Below are positions 1 to 6,321 of a stretch of 14,861 bases of DNA, piece by piece. The notes beneath the pieces are model-generated. The model was not told the DNA's origin. It saw only the letters and a program-made list of their open reading frames with translations, and ran no database searches. The translations under genes were made by a program, and so were the position numbers. Numbering within the stretch: the first letter of the stretch is position 1; each line of letters opens with the position of its first letter. Source of the stretch: CAJWKT01 sp964465375 (GTDB lineage Bacteria; Pseudomonadota; Gammaproteobacteria; Steroidobacterales; Rariloculaceae); contig CAYXIJ010000037.1 in assembly GCA_964465375.1 (NCBI GenBank), forward strand, positions 1 through 14,861, given 5' to 3'.

Positions 1-1
1 G

Positions 2-97
2 AAAGGACGGTTAGAAGATCGCAGACCGGCATCTAACGCAGATCCTTATAAGGTTGCTGCATCAATTGTCAAAACCACCAAGGAGTCTGGGGTATAG
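2..97 (+). CDS. glnII: Type II glutamine synthetase, C-terminal end (partial)
   Basis: The frame is open from the window edge to the TAG at 95-97 and encodes 31 residues. They contain LEDRRPASNADPY followed by a helix-like tail. EDRRP.(S/A)N.DPY is the signature near the C-terminus of eukaryote-type (GSII) glutamine synthetases, where it lies in the active-site region just before the final helix; rhizobial and Streptomyces GlnII and animal GS share it. The enzyme makes glutamine from glutamate, ammonia and ATP in the cytoplasm. The gene lies 95 bases upstream of the type I enzyme on the same strand, so the two could be co-transcribed. Only the tail is visible, so integrity of the rest is unknown. 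The GSII assignment is from motif memory; a distant GlnA-family ligase is the alternative. Confidence 0.75.
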   Translation, partial: KGRLEDRRPASNADPYKVAASIVKTTKESGV

Positions 98-132
98 CAT
101 TAGTGTCGTTTAGACCAAAAAAGGTAGGCGTT

Positions 133-147
133 TTCTAATCATTAGAA
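133..147. repeat. Short perfect palindrome upstream of glnA
   Basis: TTCTAAT-C-ATTAGAA is a perfect inverted repeat with 7-base arms and a one-base centre. It sits about 45 bases before the glnA start in the GSII-GSI gap. It is AT-rich and could be an operator or the remains of a promoter region. It does not match the NtrC consensus (TGCACC-N5-GGTGCA), and no sigma54 -24/-12 element (TGGCAC-N5-TTGC) is visible in 98-192. Confidence 0.35.
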
Positions 148-192
148 GTTGAAAAAAGTTCTCTAGATAACGGTTGCCGATGGAGGAAAGCC

Positions 193-1602
193 ATGTCGTC
201 TGCGGACATTCTCAAAGCAATCAAGGAAAAGAACGTTAAGTTCATAGACCTGCGTTTCACTGATACGCGCGGGAAGGAACAGCATGTCACAGTTCCAAGC
301 CATGTTATCGATAAGGCGTTTTTTGAAGAAGGGAAAATGTTTGATGGTTCCTCTATTAATGGATGGAAGGGCATTAATGAATCGGACATGATTCTAATGC
401 CTGACACACCGACGGCGGTTTTGGATGTTTTTGCGGAGGAAACAACACTTAATTTGCGCTGTGATGTAGTAGAGCCCTTGACTATGGAGGGATATGAGCG
501 CTGCCCGCGCTCCACAGCAAAACGCGCAGAGGCATATATGCGGTCTAGTGGGATAGCTGACAATGCCTACTTCGGACCGGAAAATGAGTTTTTTGTTTTC
601 GACGACGTTCGCTGGGACGATAGTATGCAGGGGGCCTTTTACGCTGTTGAATCTATGGAAGCGGCATGGCACTCAGGAAAGAAATATGAGGGCGGCAATA
701 TCGGTCATCGCCCAGGCGTAAAGGGTGGTTATTTCCCAGTTCCACCAGTTGATTCAATGCATGATATTCGTTCTGGCATGTGTTTAGCGCTAGAGGAAAT
801 GGGTCTTAAGACCGAAGTACACCACCATGAGGTTGCAACTGCGGGTCAGGCCGAAATTGGTGTGGGCTTCGATAGCCTTGTGAAAAAAGGTGATGCTGTC
901 CAAATACTCAAATATGTAGTCATGAATGTCGCACATTCATATGGGAAAACCGCTACGTTTATGCCCAAACCCTTGGTGAATGACAACGGGAACGGCGCAC
1001 ACGTTCATCAGTCATTGATGAAAGATGGAAAGAACTTATTTAGTGGTGATGGATACAGTGGGTTGTCGGAGACAGCATTGTTTTATATAGGTGGTATTTT
1101 AAAGCACGCTAAAGCAATAAACGCATTTACTAATGCCTCTACCAATAGCTACAAACGGCTTGTGCCTGGATTTGAGGCGCCAACTTTTCTAGCGTATTCA
1201 GCCCGCAATCGTTCCGCTTCTATACGTATTCCTTTTGTTGCTAATTCCAAGGCACGCCGTATTGAGGTTCGCTTCCCAGATTCAACGATGAATCCTTACT
1301 TTGGTTTTTCAGCGATGCTTATGGCGGGGTTGGATGGTATACAAAATAAGATACACCCCGGAGATGCGACTGACGACGATCTGTTTGCATTGGCGGAGGA
1401 AAATGAGCGCTCACTGCCTACTGTGGCTTTTTCTTTTGAAGAAGCGCTTAATTCCTTGGATGCTGACAGGGAGTTTTTAACAGCTGGTGACGTGTTCACA
1501 AGTGACTGCATAGATGCTTATATCGAACTCAAATCCGCGGATGTGACGAGGCTTAGAATGACCACACATCCAGTGGAGTTCTCTATGTACTACAGCCTGT
1601 AG
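193..1602 (+). CDS. glnA: Glutamine synthetase type I (GSI-beta class), adenylylation Tyr replaced by Phe
   Basis: Makes glutamine from glutamate, ammonium and ATP as a cytoplasmic dodecamer. The 469 residues match the enteric enzyme's length. Visible motifs are the latch region FDGSS (Asp51), FGPENEFF near 130, the ATP/substrate motif NGNGAHVHQS at 265-274 (His270), VPGFEAP with the flap Glu328, SARNRSASIRIP, and the C-terminal HPVEFSMYYSL. The start has a strong Shine-Dalgarno, GGAGGA at 182-187, 5 bases upstream. The length and insertions are those of the adenylylated beta class. However, the site that reads NLYDLPPEE in enterics reads DLFALAEEN here, so residue 398, the AMP-accepting Tyr, is Phe (TTT at 1384-1386). 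Catalytic residues look intact, so it is probably active but not adenylylated. It follows a GSII gene and precedes ntrBC. No sigma54/NtrC promoter is evident upstream. Confidence 0.98.
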   Translation: MSSADILKAIKEKNVKFIDLRFTDTRGKEQHVTVPSHVIDKAFFEEGKMFDGSSINGWKGINESDMILMPDTPTAVLDVFAEETTLNLRCDVVEPLTMEGYERCPRSTAKRAEAYMRSSGIADNAYFGPENEFFVFDDVRWDDSMQGAFYAVESMEAAWHSGKKYEGGNIGHRPGVKGGYFPVPPVDSMHDIRSGMCLALEEMGLKTEVHHHEVATAGQAEIGVGFDSLVKKGDAVQILKYVVMNVAHSYGKTATFMPKPLVNDNGNGAHVHQSLMKDGKNLFSGDGYSGLSETALFYIGGILKHAKAINAFTNASTNSYKRLVPGFEAPTFLAYSARNRSASIRIPFVANSKARRIEVRFPDSTMNPYFGFSAMLMAGLDGIQNKIHPGDATDDDLFALAEENERSLPTVAFSFEEALNSLDADREFLTAGDVFTSDCIDAYIELKSADVTRLRMTTHPVEFSMYYSL

Positions 1603-1704
1603 ATAATCTAGCGCCTACCCAAAGTAAAATGGTTTGGCGAACTTCAGGGGGGCTTACTAGTTTTTTGAGGTCGGGGTCGGTGGTTTTGAGTCTGGGCTAG
1701 GCAC

Positions 1705-1911
1705 GTGAAGCCCTATCTGGTTGCAGGAGCTTGTGAATTAGCCTGTCTGGCTGTGGGACATATTGGGAAGCTCCTTTTGCAAGTCTGTAGTGTAGTCGTG
1801 CTGGGGTGTCAAAAAATTGCGGCCCGGATCGATGGGCCCGAATCGGCATCCGAGGCTCTAGCCGTTACAGCAGGAATTGTTTTGGAACAGCACACCGAAC
1901 AGGTCTTTTAG
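1705..1911 (+). CDS. Doubtful 68-residue ORF coupled to ntrB
   Basis: I do not recognise this product. It would start at GTG 1705 and end at TAG 1909-1911, and the stop shares its last base with the GTG start of ntrB (TAGTG). That junction is typical of translational coupling and is the main argument for it. The predicted protein is hydrophobic in residues 4-34 (many Ala, Val, Leu, Cys and Gly) and more polar afterwards. Against it are the weak ribosome site before the GTG (an AGG only 3 bases away), the lack of a known domain, and overlap with a strong inverted repeat that could be regulatory RNA. Some gammaproteobacteria carry a small DUF4124-type gene between glnA and ntrB, but this sequence does not look like one. 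It could be a non-coding leader. Confidence 0.3.
   Translation: MKPYLVAGACELACLAVGHIGKLLLQVCSVVVLGCQKIAARIDGPESASEALAVTAGIVLEQHTEQVF
1721..1782. repeat. Inverted repeat before ntrB
   Basis: TTGCAGGAGCTT at 1721-1732 pairs with AAGCTCC...TGCAA at 1768-1782. This gives a 7-base stem, a three-base bulge on the right arm, and a further 5-base stem. The 35-base loop contains a smaller AGCC/GGCT hairpin. It is not followed by a T-run, so it is not a simple terminator. It could be a leader structure or operator for ntrBC. Confidence 0.4.
1901..1904 (+). promoter_or_regulatory. Shine-Dalgarno deciding the ntrB start
   Basis: AGGT lies 6 bases before the GTG at 1911. It supports that GTG over the further upstream ATG at 1806, whose extra 35 residues have an unlikely composition, and over the internal ATG at 1962. 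Confidence 0.6.
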
Positions 1912-2990
1912 TGGGACACAATCCCAAAAATAGCTTAACGGCTAACAAAATTCTGCGGACGATGACAACTGCCGTTTTGTTAGTTAATGAGAATTTTAAG
2001 ATCTTGTACGTAAATGCGGCTGCAGAGAGCCTACTAGGACTGAGTGAGCGTCAAACGGTTGGCCGATCTATAGCGGATCTGGTGCTTTCTTCCGAAGAGC
2101 TAGAGGGATTATGTCAAAGGGCAGCCAATACTGGGGCGACATATGGCGGCCAGGAGCTTGTTGTTAAGATCTCTGGACGCGATCTTGTGTTGGACTGCCG
2201 GGTTGCTCCGATTGATCAGAAAAGTGGCTGTGTGCTGTTAGAGCTTTTCGATAGACAATCGGACCGGCAAGCGCGGAAAGAAGCAGAGCTCATTTCGCAG
2301 CGGCGGATAAGTCGACGGATTGTTAGCCAATTAGCCCACGAGATTAAGAATCCCCTAGGTGGGCTTCGTGGTGCAGCGCAGCTATTAGAGCGCCAATTAC
2401 CCGCAGCAGAACTTAAGGCATACACGCGTGTAATTATTGAGGAGGCGGATCGACTCGCGACTTTAGTCGACGGAATTTTGCGTGCAGGGGGCGAGCAGAA
2501 CAAAGAGATGATCAATCTGCACCAAGTAACGGAGCATGTGGCAAATCTCGTCGAAGGAGAAAAACCGGAGGGTGTTGAATTGGAAAGAGACTATGACCCA
2601 AGCCTTCCTAAAATATGGGTTGATCGTAGCCAGATAATTCAGGCTTTTCTCAATTTGGCCAAAAATGCCCTACAGGCGCTCGACGCGTCGGGCCGGATGA
2701 CTTTCAGAACCCGAGCTCTTTCCAATTATTCGATGGCTGGAGAGCAACATCGTTTGGTACTATCAGCTGAGGTGGAGGACAACGGACCAGGAATACCAGA
2801 AGATATTAAAGAAACGATTTTCTATCCGCTTGTTACTGGCCGGAACACTGGGACCGGGCTTGGACTGACCATTGCCCAAGACTTGGTAAGCCGCAATGGA
2901 GGGTTGATTGAGTTTGATTCTCGGCCCGGACTTACCCTGTTTCAAATGCGCTTACCAATTCGTTCCGCCCCAGGAAAACCAAAGCCATGA
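1911..2990 (+). CDS. ntrB: Nitrogen regulation sensor histidine kinase/phosphatase NtrB (GlnL)
   Basis: Cytosolic kinase that phosphorylates NtrC under nitrogen limitation and, with PII, dephosphorylates it in excess. With the GTG start it has 359 residues, close to the enteric 349. Domains in order are a PAS sensor (about 15-110), a HisKA dimerisation helix with LAHEIKNPL (His143 as phospho-acceptor), and a HATPase with N-box NLAKNALQAL (248-257), G1 DNGPGIP (290-296) and G2 GTGLGL (314-319). No membrane segment is present, as expected for NtrB. It overlaps ntrC by ATGA at 2987-2990 and may be coupled to a small upstream ORF. A reading frame continues upstream to an ATG at 1806, but that extension resembles no NtrB N-terminus. 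The ATG at 1962 would trim 17 residues and is the main alternative start. Confidence 0.95.
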   Translation: MGHNPKNSLTANKILRTMTTAVLLVNENFKILYVNAAAESLLGLSERQTVGRSIADLVLSSEELEGLCQRAANTGATYGGQELVVKISGRDLVLDCRVAPIDQKSGCVLLELFDRQSDRQARKEAELISQRRISRRIVSQLAHEIKNPLGGLRGAAQLLERQLPAAELKAYTRVIIEEADRLATLVDGILRAGGEQNKEMINLHQVTEHVANLVEGEKPEGVELERDYDPSLPKIWVDRSQIIQAFLNLAKNALQALDASGRMTFRTRALSNYSMAGEQHRLVLSAEVEDNGPGIPEDIKETIFYPLVTGRNTGTGLGLTIAQDLVSRNGGLIEFDSRPGLTLFQMRLPIRSAPGKPKP

Positions 2991-4393
2991 TTCCCTCGGC
3001 GTTGTCTGTCTGGGTAGTTGATGATGATGAATCGGTGCGTTGGGTGTTGGAACAGGCCCTGCGCCAAGCTCGCATGATACCGCGATGTTTTGAATCAGGC
3101 GCCGGTCTTTTTGAGGCCTTAGAGGCTGAAAAGCCTGATGTCCTGATAACAGATATCCGCATGCCAGGAATGAGTGGGCTTGAACTTATGGATCGCGTAA
3201 CTGCGAACTACCCGGGTCTGCCAGTGATTGTTATCACGGCCCACTCAGATCTTGATAGTACTGTGGCAGCGTACAAGGGTGGGGCGTTCGAATATCTCCC
3301 AAAACCGTTTGATGTGGATGATGCTATTAAGCTTGTCACAGACGCTGCGCACCAAAGAACACGAGGGAAAAGAAACATCCAACAACCTGCTGCTGTGCCC
3401 GGGATGATCGGGCACGCACAGTCCATGCAGGAAGTTTTTCGTGCCATTGGCCGACTGTCGCGTTCTAGCATGAATGTGTTAATTACGGGTGAATCTGGGA
3501 CCGGAAAGGAGCTTGTTGCACGCGCCCTGCATCAGAATTCTCCTAGAGCCGCGAGGCCCTTTGTTGCGCTTAACACTTCTGCGATTGCCCAGGATTTGCT
3601 AGAACCAGAGCTGTTTGGTCACGAGAAGGGTTCTTTCACCGGGGCGGACGAGCAAAGGATAGGTCGCTTTGAGCAAGCTGACGGGGGAACTCTTTTTCTA
3701 GATGAAATTGGTGACATGTCTGTAGATCTCCAGACACGCTTATTGCGTGTGCTTGCAGAGAGCGAGTTTTTCCGAGTTGGCGGACAGAGGCCAGTACGAG
3801 TTGATGTGAGAGTAATTGCGGCCACCAATCAAAAGCTAGATCAAGAGGTAAGGCGGGGACATTTTCGGGCAGATCTTTTTCACCGACTCAACGTTATGGC
3901 AATTGAAGTTCCTCCACTGCGGGCGCGGAGGGAAGATATACCTGACCTCGTAACATTCTATATGGACCAAGCTGCTAGCGAATCAGGCGTAGAACCAAAG
4001 GGGCTTAGTCAGGAGGCCTTGGAGGTCCTTGTGAACTATGACTGGCCGGGGAATGTCCGTGAGCTCGTAAACATGTGCCGGCGCATTACTGTTAAGGCAG
4101 CAGGAAAGGAAGTAATAGCTCGAGATATTCACCACGATCTTTCTGGACCAGCTTTGGGTAGTCTATCTACAGATTGGACTGACAAACTAACTGAATGGGC
4201 AGAGGGCCGGCTAGTTTCTGATGAGGCTTCCCCGCTATTATCGGAGGCGTTGCCCGCGTTCGAGCGAGCGTTGATTCTTGTGGCCTTGCGCCAGGCGCGT
4301 GGCAAGAGACTGGAGGCAGCAAAGCTTTTGGGGTGGGGGCGCAACACGCTGACGCGAAAAATAAAAGAGCACGGATTGGAAGAGCCTTACTAG
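2987..4393 (+). CDS. ntrC: Nitrogen regulation response regulator NtrC (GlnG)
   Basis: Sigma54-dependent activator of nitrogen-stress genes and partner of NtrB. Its 468 residues match the family. The receiver domain (about 7-125) has the acidic pocket VDDDE and phospho-acceptor Asp56 in LITDIRMPG. The AAA+ domain has Walker A GESGTGKE (168-175), the sigma54-contact loop read as GSFTGA (usual GAFTGA; Ser216 at the Ala position), Walker B TLFLDEIGD, and the arginine-finger region FREDLFHRLN-like sequence FRADLFHRLN. The C-terminal Fis-type helix-turn-helix is about 425-465 (AAKLLGWGRNTLTRKIKE). The start ATG overlaps the ntrB stop, and AGGAAA lies upstream. Downstream are 87 bases before a convergent gene, with no clear terminator hairpin. 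Confidence 0.97.
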   Translation: MIPSALSVWVVDDDESVRWVLEQALRQARMIPRCFESGAGLFEALEAEKPDVLITDIRMPGMSGLELMDRVTANYPGLPVIVITAHSDLDSTVAAYKGGAFEYLPKPFDVDDAIKLVTDAAHQRTRGKRNIQQPAAVPGMIGHAQSMQEVFRAIGRLSRSSMNVLITGESGTGKELVARALHQNSPRAARPFVALNTSAIAQDLLEPELFGHEKGSFTGADEQRIGRFEQADGGTLFLDEIGDMSVDLQTRLLRVLAESEFFRVGGQRPVRVDVRVIAATNQKLDQEVRRGHFRADLFHRLNVMAIEVPPLRARREDIPDLVTFYMDQAASESGVEPKGLSQEALEVLVNYDWPGNVRELVNMCRRITVKAAGKEVIARDIHHDLSGPALGSLSTDWTDKLTEWAEGRLVSDEASPLLSEALPAFERALILVALRQARGKRLEAAKLLGWGRNTLTRKIKEHGLEEPY

Positions 4394-4480
4394 GTGTCGA
4401 AGCCTAACTTAATAAGAGATACAACGCCGGTAGCAGAAACATAATTTTATTTTTGGTAAATTTTTTGGGATGTGTTGGAG

Positions 4481-5425
4481 TTATGATGCGCTTGAGTGTT
4501 CGATTGTTTTCATTATGGTTTCGGCTAGCTCTAATGCCAATACACCTTCCAGCCCAGGAACCTGGCAAGGGCGGTTTTCTAAAATTGATTCGGTGAATGA
4601 GCGAACCTCCGCGAGCAGCGCATCTTCCTTCTCAAGACTCCAATGTTCATTTTTTAGTGTGTCTTCGTCTGCTTTTGCACTATTGTCGTAAGTGATAAGG
4701 CTTAAATCTCCGGCCTCAAAATCAATTGAAAGATACTGCTTGTGCTGAAAAACACGAAATTTTCTCTGCGTGCTCTGCGAAACCCGGGAAGAGGTAACAT
4801 TAGCAACAGCGCCAGTATCAAACTCAATTCTAGCGTTAGCAATGTCTATGTCATCTGTAAGCACACGAATACCTACGGCTGATACATTTGTTGGTTTTCC
4901 ACTCACGAGGGATAAAATTACATCCAGATCATGAATCATAAGATCGAGCACAACGTTCACCTCTGTACCTCGAACCTTAAAAGGCGCAAGTCGATGGCAC
5001 TCGATAAATTGCACATCGCTTAAGCGTTTTTTGGCTGCAAGCAGCGCGGGATTAAACCTCTCAACATGCCCTACCTGCAACTTTAGATCACTATCGTCGG
5101 CTAGCTTAGTAAGACTGGCCCCCTCTTTGCTGGTTGCCGTCATAGGTTTCTCCAGCAGCACATGGATACCGCGCTCAAGGAAAAAGCGCGCAAGCTCGAA
5201 ATGTGCTGATGTGTTTGCCGAAATGGTCACTGCATCCACTTTGTTTGCGAGCAGTGTGTGGTCGGAAAAAAATTCCGTTGCACACTCTTGGGCAACTGAT
5301 TGACCAATGGTGGAATTTAGATCACAGACTCCTACAAGGGTCACATTTTTGAGCATTTGATATTTTTGGGCATGGAATCTACCTAAATATCCCGCTCCTA
5401 TGACCGCTGCGCGCAAATTTTTCAT
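4481..5425 (-). CDS. Gfo/Idh/MocA-family NAD(P)-dependent dehydrogenase, candidate UDP-GlcNAc 3-dehydrogenase (GnnA-like)
   Basis: Cytosolic sugar oxidoreductase of 314 residues. The N-terminal Rossmann fold has GAGYLG at 10-15. The family EKP motif is at 92-94, GHVERFNP at 119-126, and the active-site helix DLMIHDLD at 161-168 (His165, Asp166). A beta-sheet substrate domain follows. Its ATG overlaps the lpxA stop as ATGA (5422-5425), so it is almost certainly co-translated with lpxA. Family members in lpx clusters, such as GnnA of Acidithiobacillus ferrooxidans, oxidise the 3-hydroxyl of UDP-GlcNAc. GnnB then aminates it, and LpxA puts an amide-linked chain on the 3-amine. That role is inferred here from the overlap and family; no GnnB aminotransferase is in the window. 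An unrelated sugar or inositol dehydrogenase is the alternative. Confidence 0.85.
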   Translation of the reverse strand: MKNLRAAVIGAGYLGRFHAQKYQMLKNVTLVGVCDLNSTIGQSVAQECATEFFSDHTLLANKVDAVTISANTSAHFELARFFLERGIHVLLEKPMTATSKEGASLTKLADDSDLKLQVGHVERFNPALLAAKKRLSDVQFIECHRLAPFKVRGTEVNVVLDLMIHDLDVILSLVSGKPTNVSAVGIRVLTDDIDIANARIEFDTGAVANVTSSRVSQSTQRKFRVFQHKQYLSIDFEAGDLSLITYDNSAKADEDTLKNEHWSLEKEDALLAEVRSFTESILENRPCQVPGLEGVLALELAETIMKTIEHSSAS

Positions 5426-6207
5426 CCTCTTAAGATACCTTTTTCGGATGCTCGAACGAAGTTCATTAAATGATCAACACTCGGGGATGGTAAGCATTCG
5501 TCAACAATTTTTTTTGTCACTTCTTCCATTGTGAAAGAGTTGTTCATAAGAATTCGCAATGCGCGACTTATATTTCTTATTTCGTTGGCGTCTAATCCAG
5601 CACGCTGTAGCCCTACGCGGTTCACCGCGCGCAAGGATGCCCACCGCCCATCCGCGATGGAATAAGGCGCGACATCTTTGTTAACCAGCGTACCCGCAGT
5701 GAGAAAAGAGAGCTCTCCAAGTCGAACAAACTGCGTGCAGCCCACCATGCCGCTTACGACCACTTTTCTCTCAACAGTAACGTGGCCCGCAAGCTGAGCA
5801 AGGTTAGTAATTACGACCTCGTCTCCTATTAAGCAATCATGGCCCACATGGGCATAGGCCATTAGGAAGCAATGGTTGCCAACTTGTGTAACCCCACTCC
5901 CAGTACTGCTCCCAAGACTAACGGTAGCGCATTCTCCAAAGCGATTGTGGTCACCGACCACGAGCTTACTAGAACTATCATCGTGCGCGAGATCCTGGGG
6001 CGGGCCACCAAGGGCCGCTCCTGCCTGTAGGTGATTGTATTCGCCAATGATGACTTCTCCGCGGGGGCTGCCCACTCTCACATTAGAATCTAGGGTTGTG
6101 TGGGCTCCAATTTGGGCATTCCCAGAAATAACACAAAAAGGTCCAATCTCGGCCTTGGGTGAAATGATCGCTTCTTTTGAGACAACGGCGGAGGGATGAA
6201 TGCTCAT
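5422..6207 (-). CDS. lpxA: Acyl-ACP--UDP-N-acetylglucosamine O/N-acyltransferase LpxA
   Basis: First acylation of lipid A synthesis: transfers a 3-hydroxyacyl chain from ACP to position 3 of UDP-GlcNAc (or to a 3-amino analogue). The 261 residues match the usual 255-265. Left-handed beta-helix hexapeptides fill 1-180 and the helical C-terminal domain is about 190-261. Catalytic His123 (with His120) lies in AYAHVGHDC, aligned with His125 of E. coli. Gln71 of QDL is kept. Departures from E. coli include QDLK read as QDLA, the conserved TIHRGT read as TVSLGS (95-100), and VNIEGLKRRG read as VNRVGLQRAG. These fall in nucleotide-sugar-binding segments. Neither lpxD nor fabZ is adjacent. The only partner is the overlapping dehydrogenase downstream. 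The ribosome site is weak. Confidence 0.93.
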   Translation of the reverse strand: MSIHPSAVVSKEAIISPKAEIGPFCVISGNAQIGAHTTLDSNVRVGSPRGEVIIGEYNHLQAGAALGGPPQDLAHDDSSSKLVVGDHNRFGECATVSLGSSTGSGVTQVGNHCFLMAYAHVGHDCLIGDEVVITNLAQLAGHVTVERKVVVSGMVGCTQFVRLGELSFLTAGTLVNKDVAPYSIADGRWASLRAVNRVGLQRAGLDANEIRNISRALRILMNNSFTMEEVTKKIVDECLPSPSVDHLMNFVRASEKGILRG

Positions 6208-6267
6208 TGCCGGACAATACCGCGAAAGACCGGGTTATCGATAGAGCAATTTAAGTGTGTAGCGAAC

Positions 6268-6292
6268 CCAAGCCGGATGACAGAGGGCTTGG
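6268..6292. repeat. Inverted repeat in the lpxA/GTPase divergent gap
   Basis: CCAAGCC (6268-6274) and GGCTTGG (6286-6292) form a perfect 7-base stem with an 11-base loop. It sits 30 bases before the GTPase start, inside the 114-base gap between divergent genes. It is a candidate operator or 5'-leader hairpin; the T content after it is too low for a terminator. Confidence 0.4.
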
Positions 6293-6321
6293 CTTGTTCT
6301 TTGGTGCATAATCTCATAACG

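Larger units (their letters stand above)
1603..1910. other. glnA-ntrB intergenic stretch, 308 bases
   Basis: No confident gene. The first 100 bases hold a G-run and a TTTTTT tract (near 1660) without a convincing stem before it, so I do not call a terminator. The second part holds the doubtful ORF at 1705-1911 and an inverted repeat at 1721-1782. No canonical NtrC sites were found. Confidence 0.6.

Noticed and set aside
664..680. TGGCAC inside glnA as a sigma54 -24 element
   Set aside because: The -12 part is AAAGAA instead of TTGC, and it is within a coding region.
1764..1782. Sigma54-like promoter before ntrB (TGGG...TTTTGCA)
   Set aside because: The spacing between the GG and GC elements is 11, not the strict 10, and the rest of the -24 box does not match.
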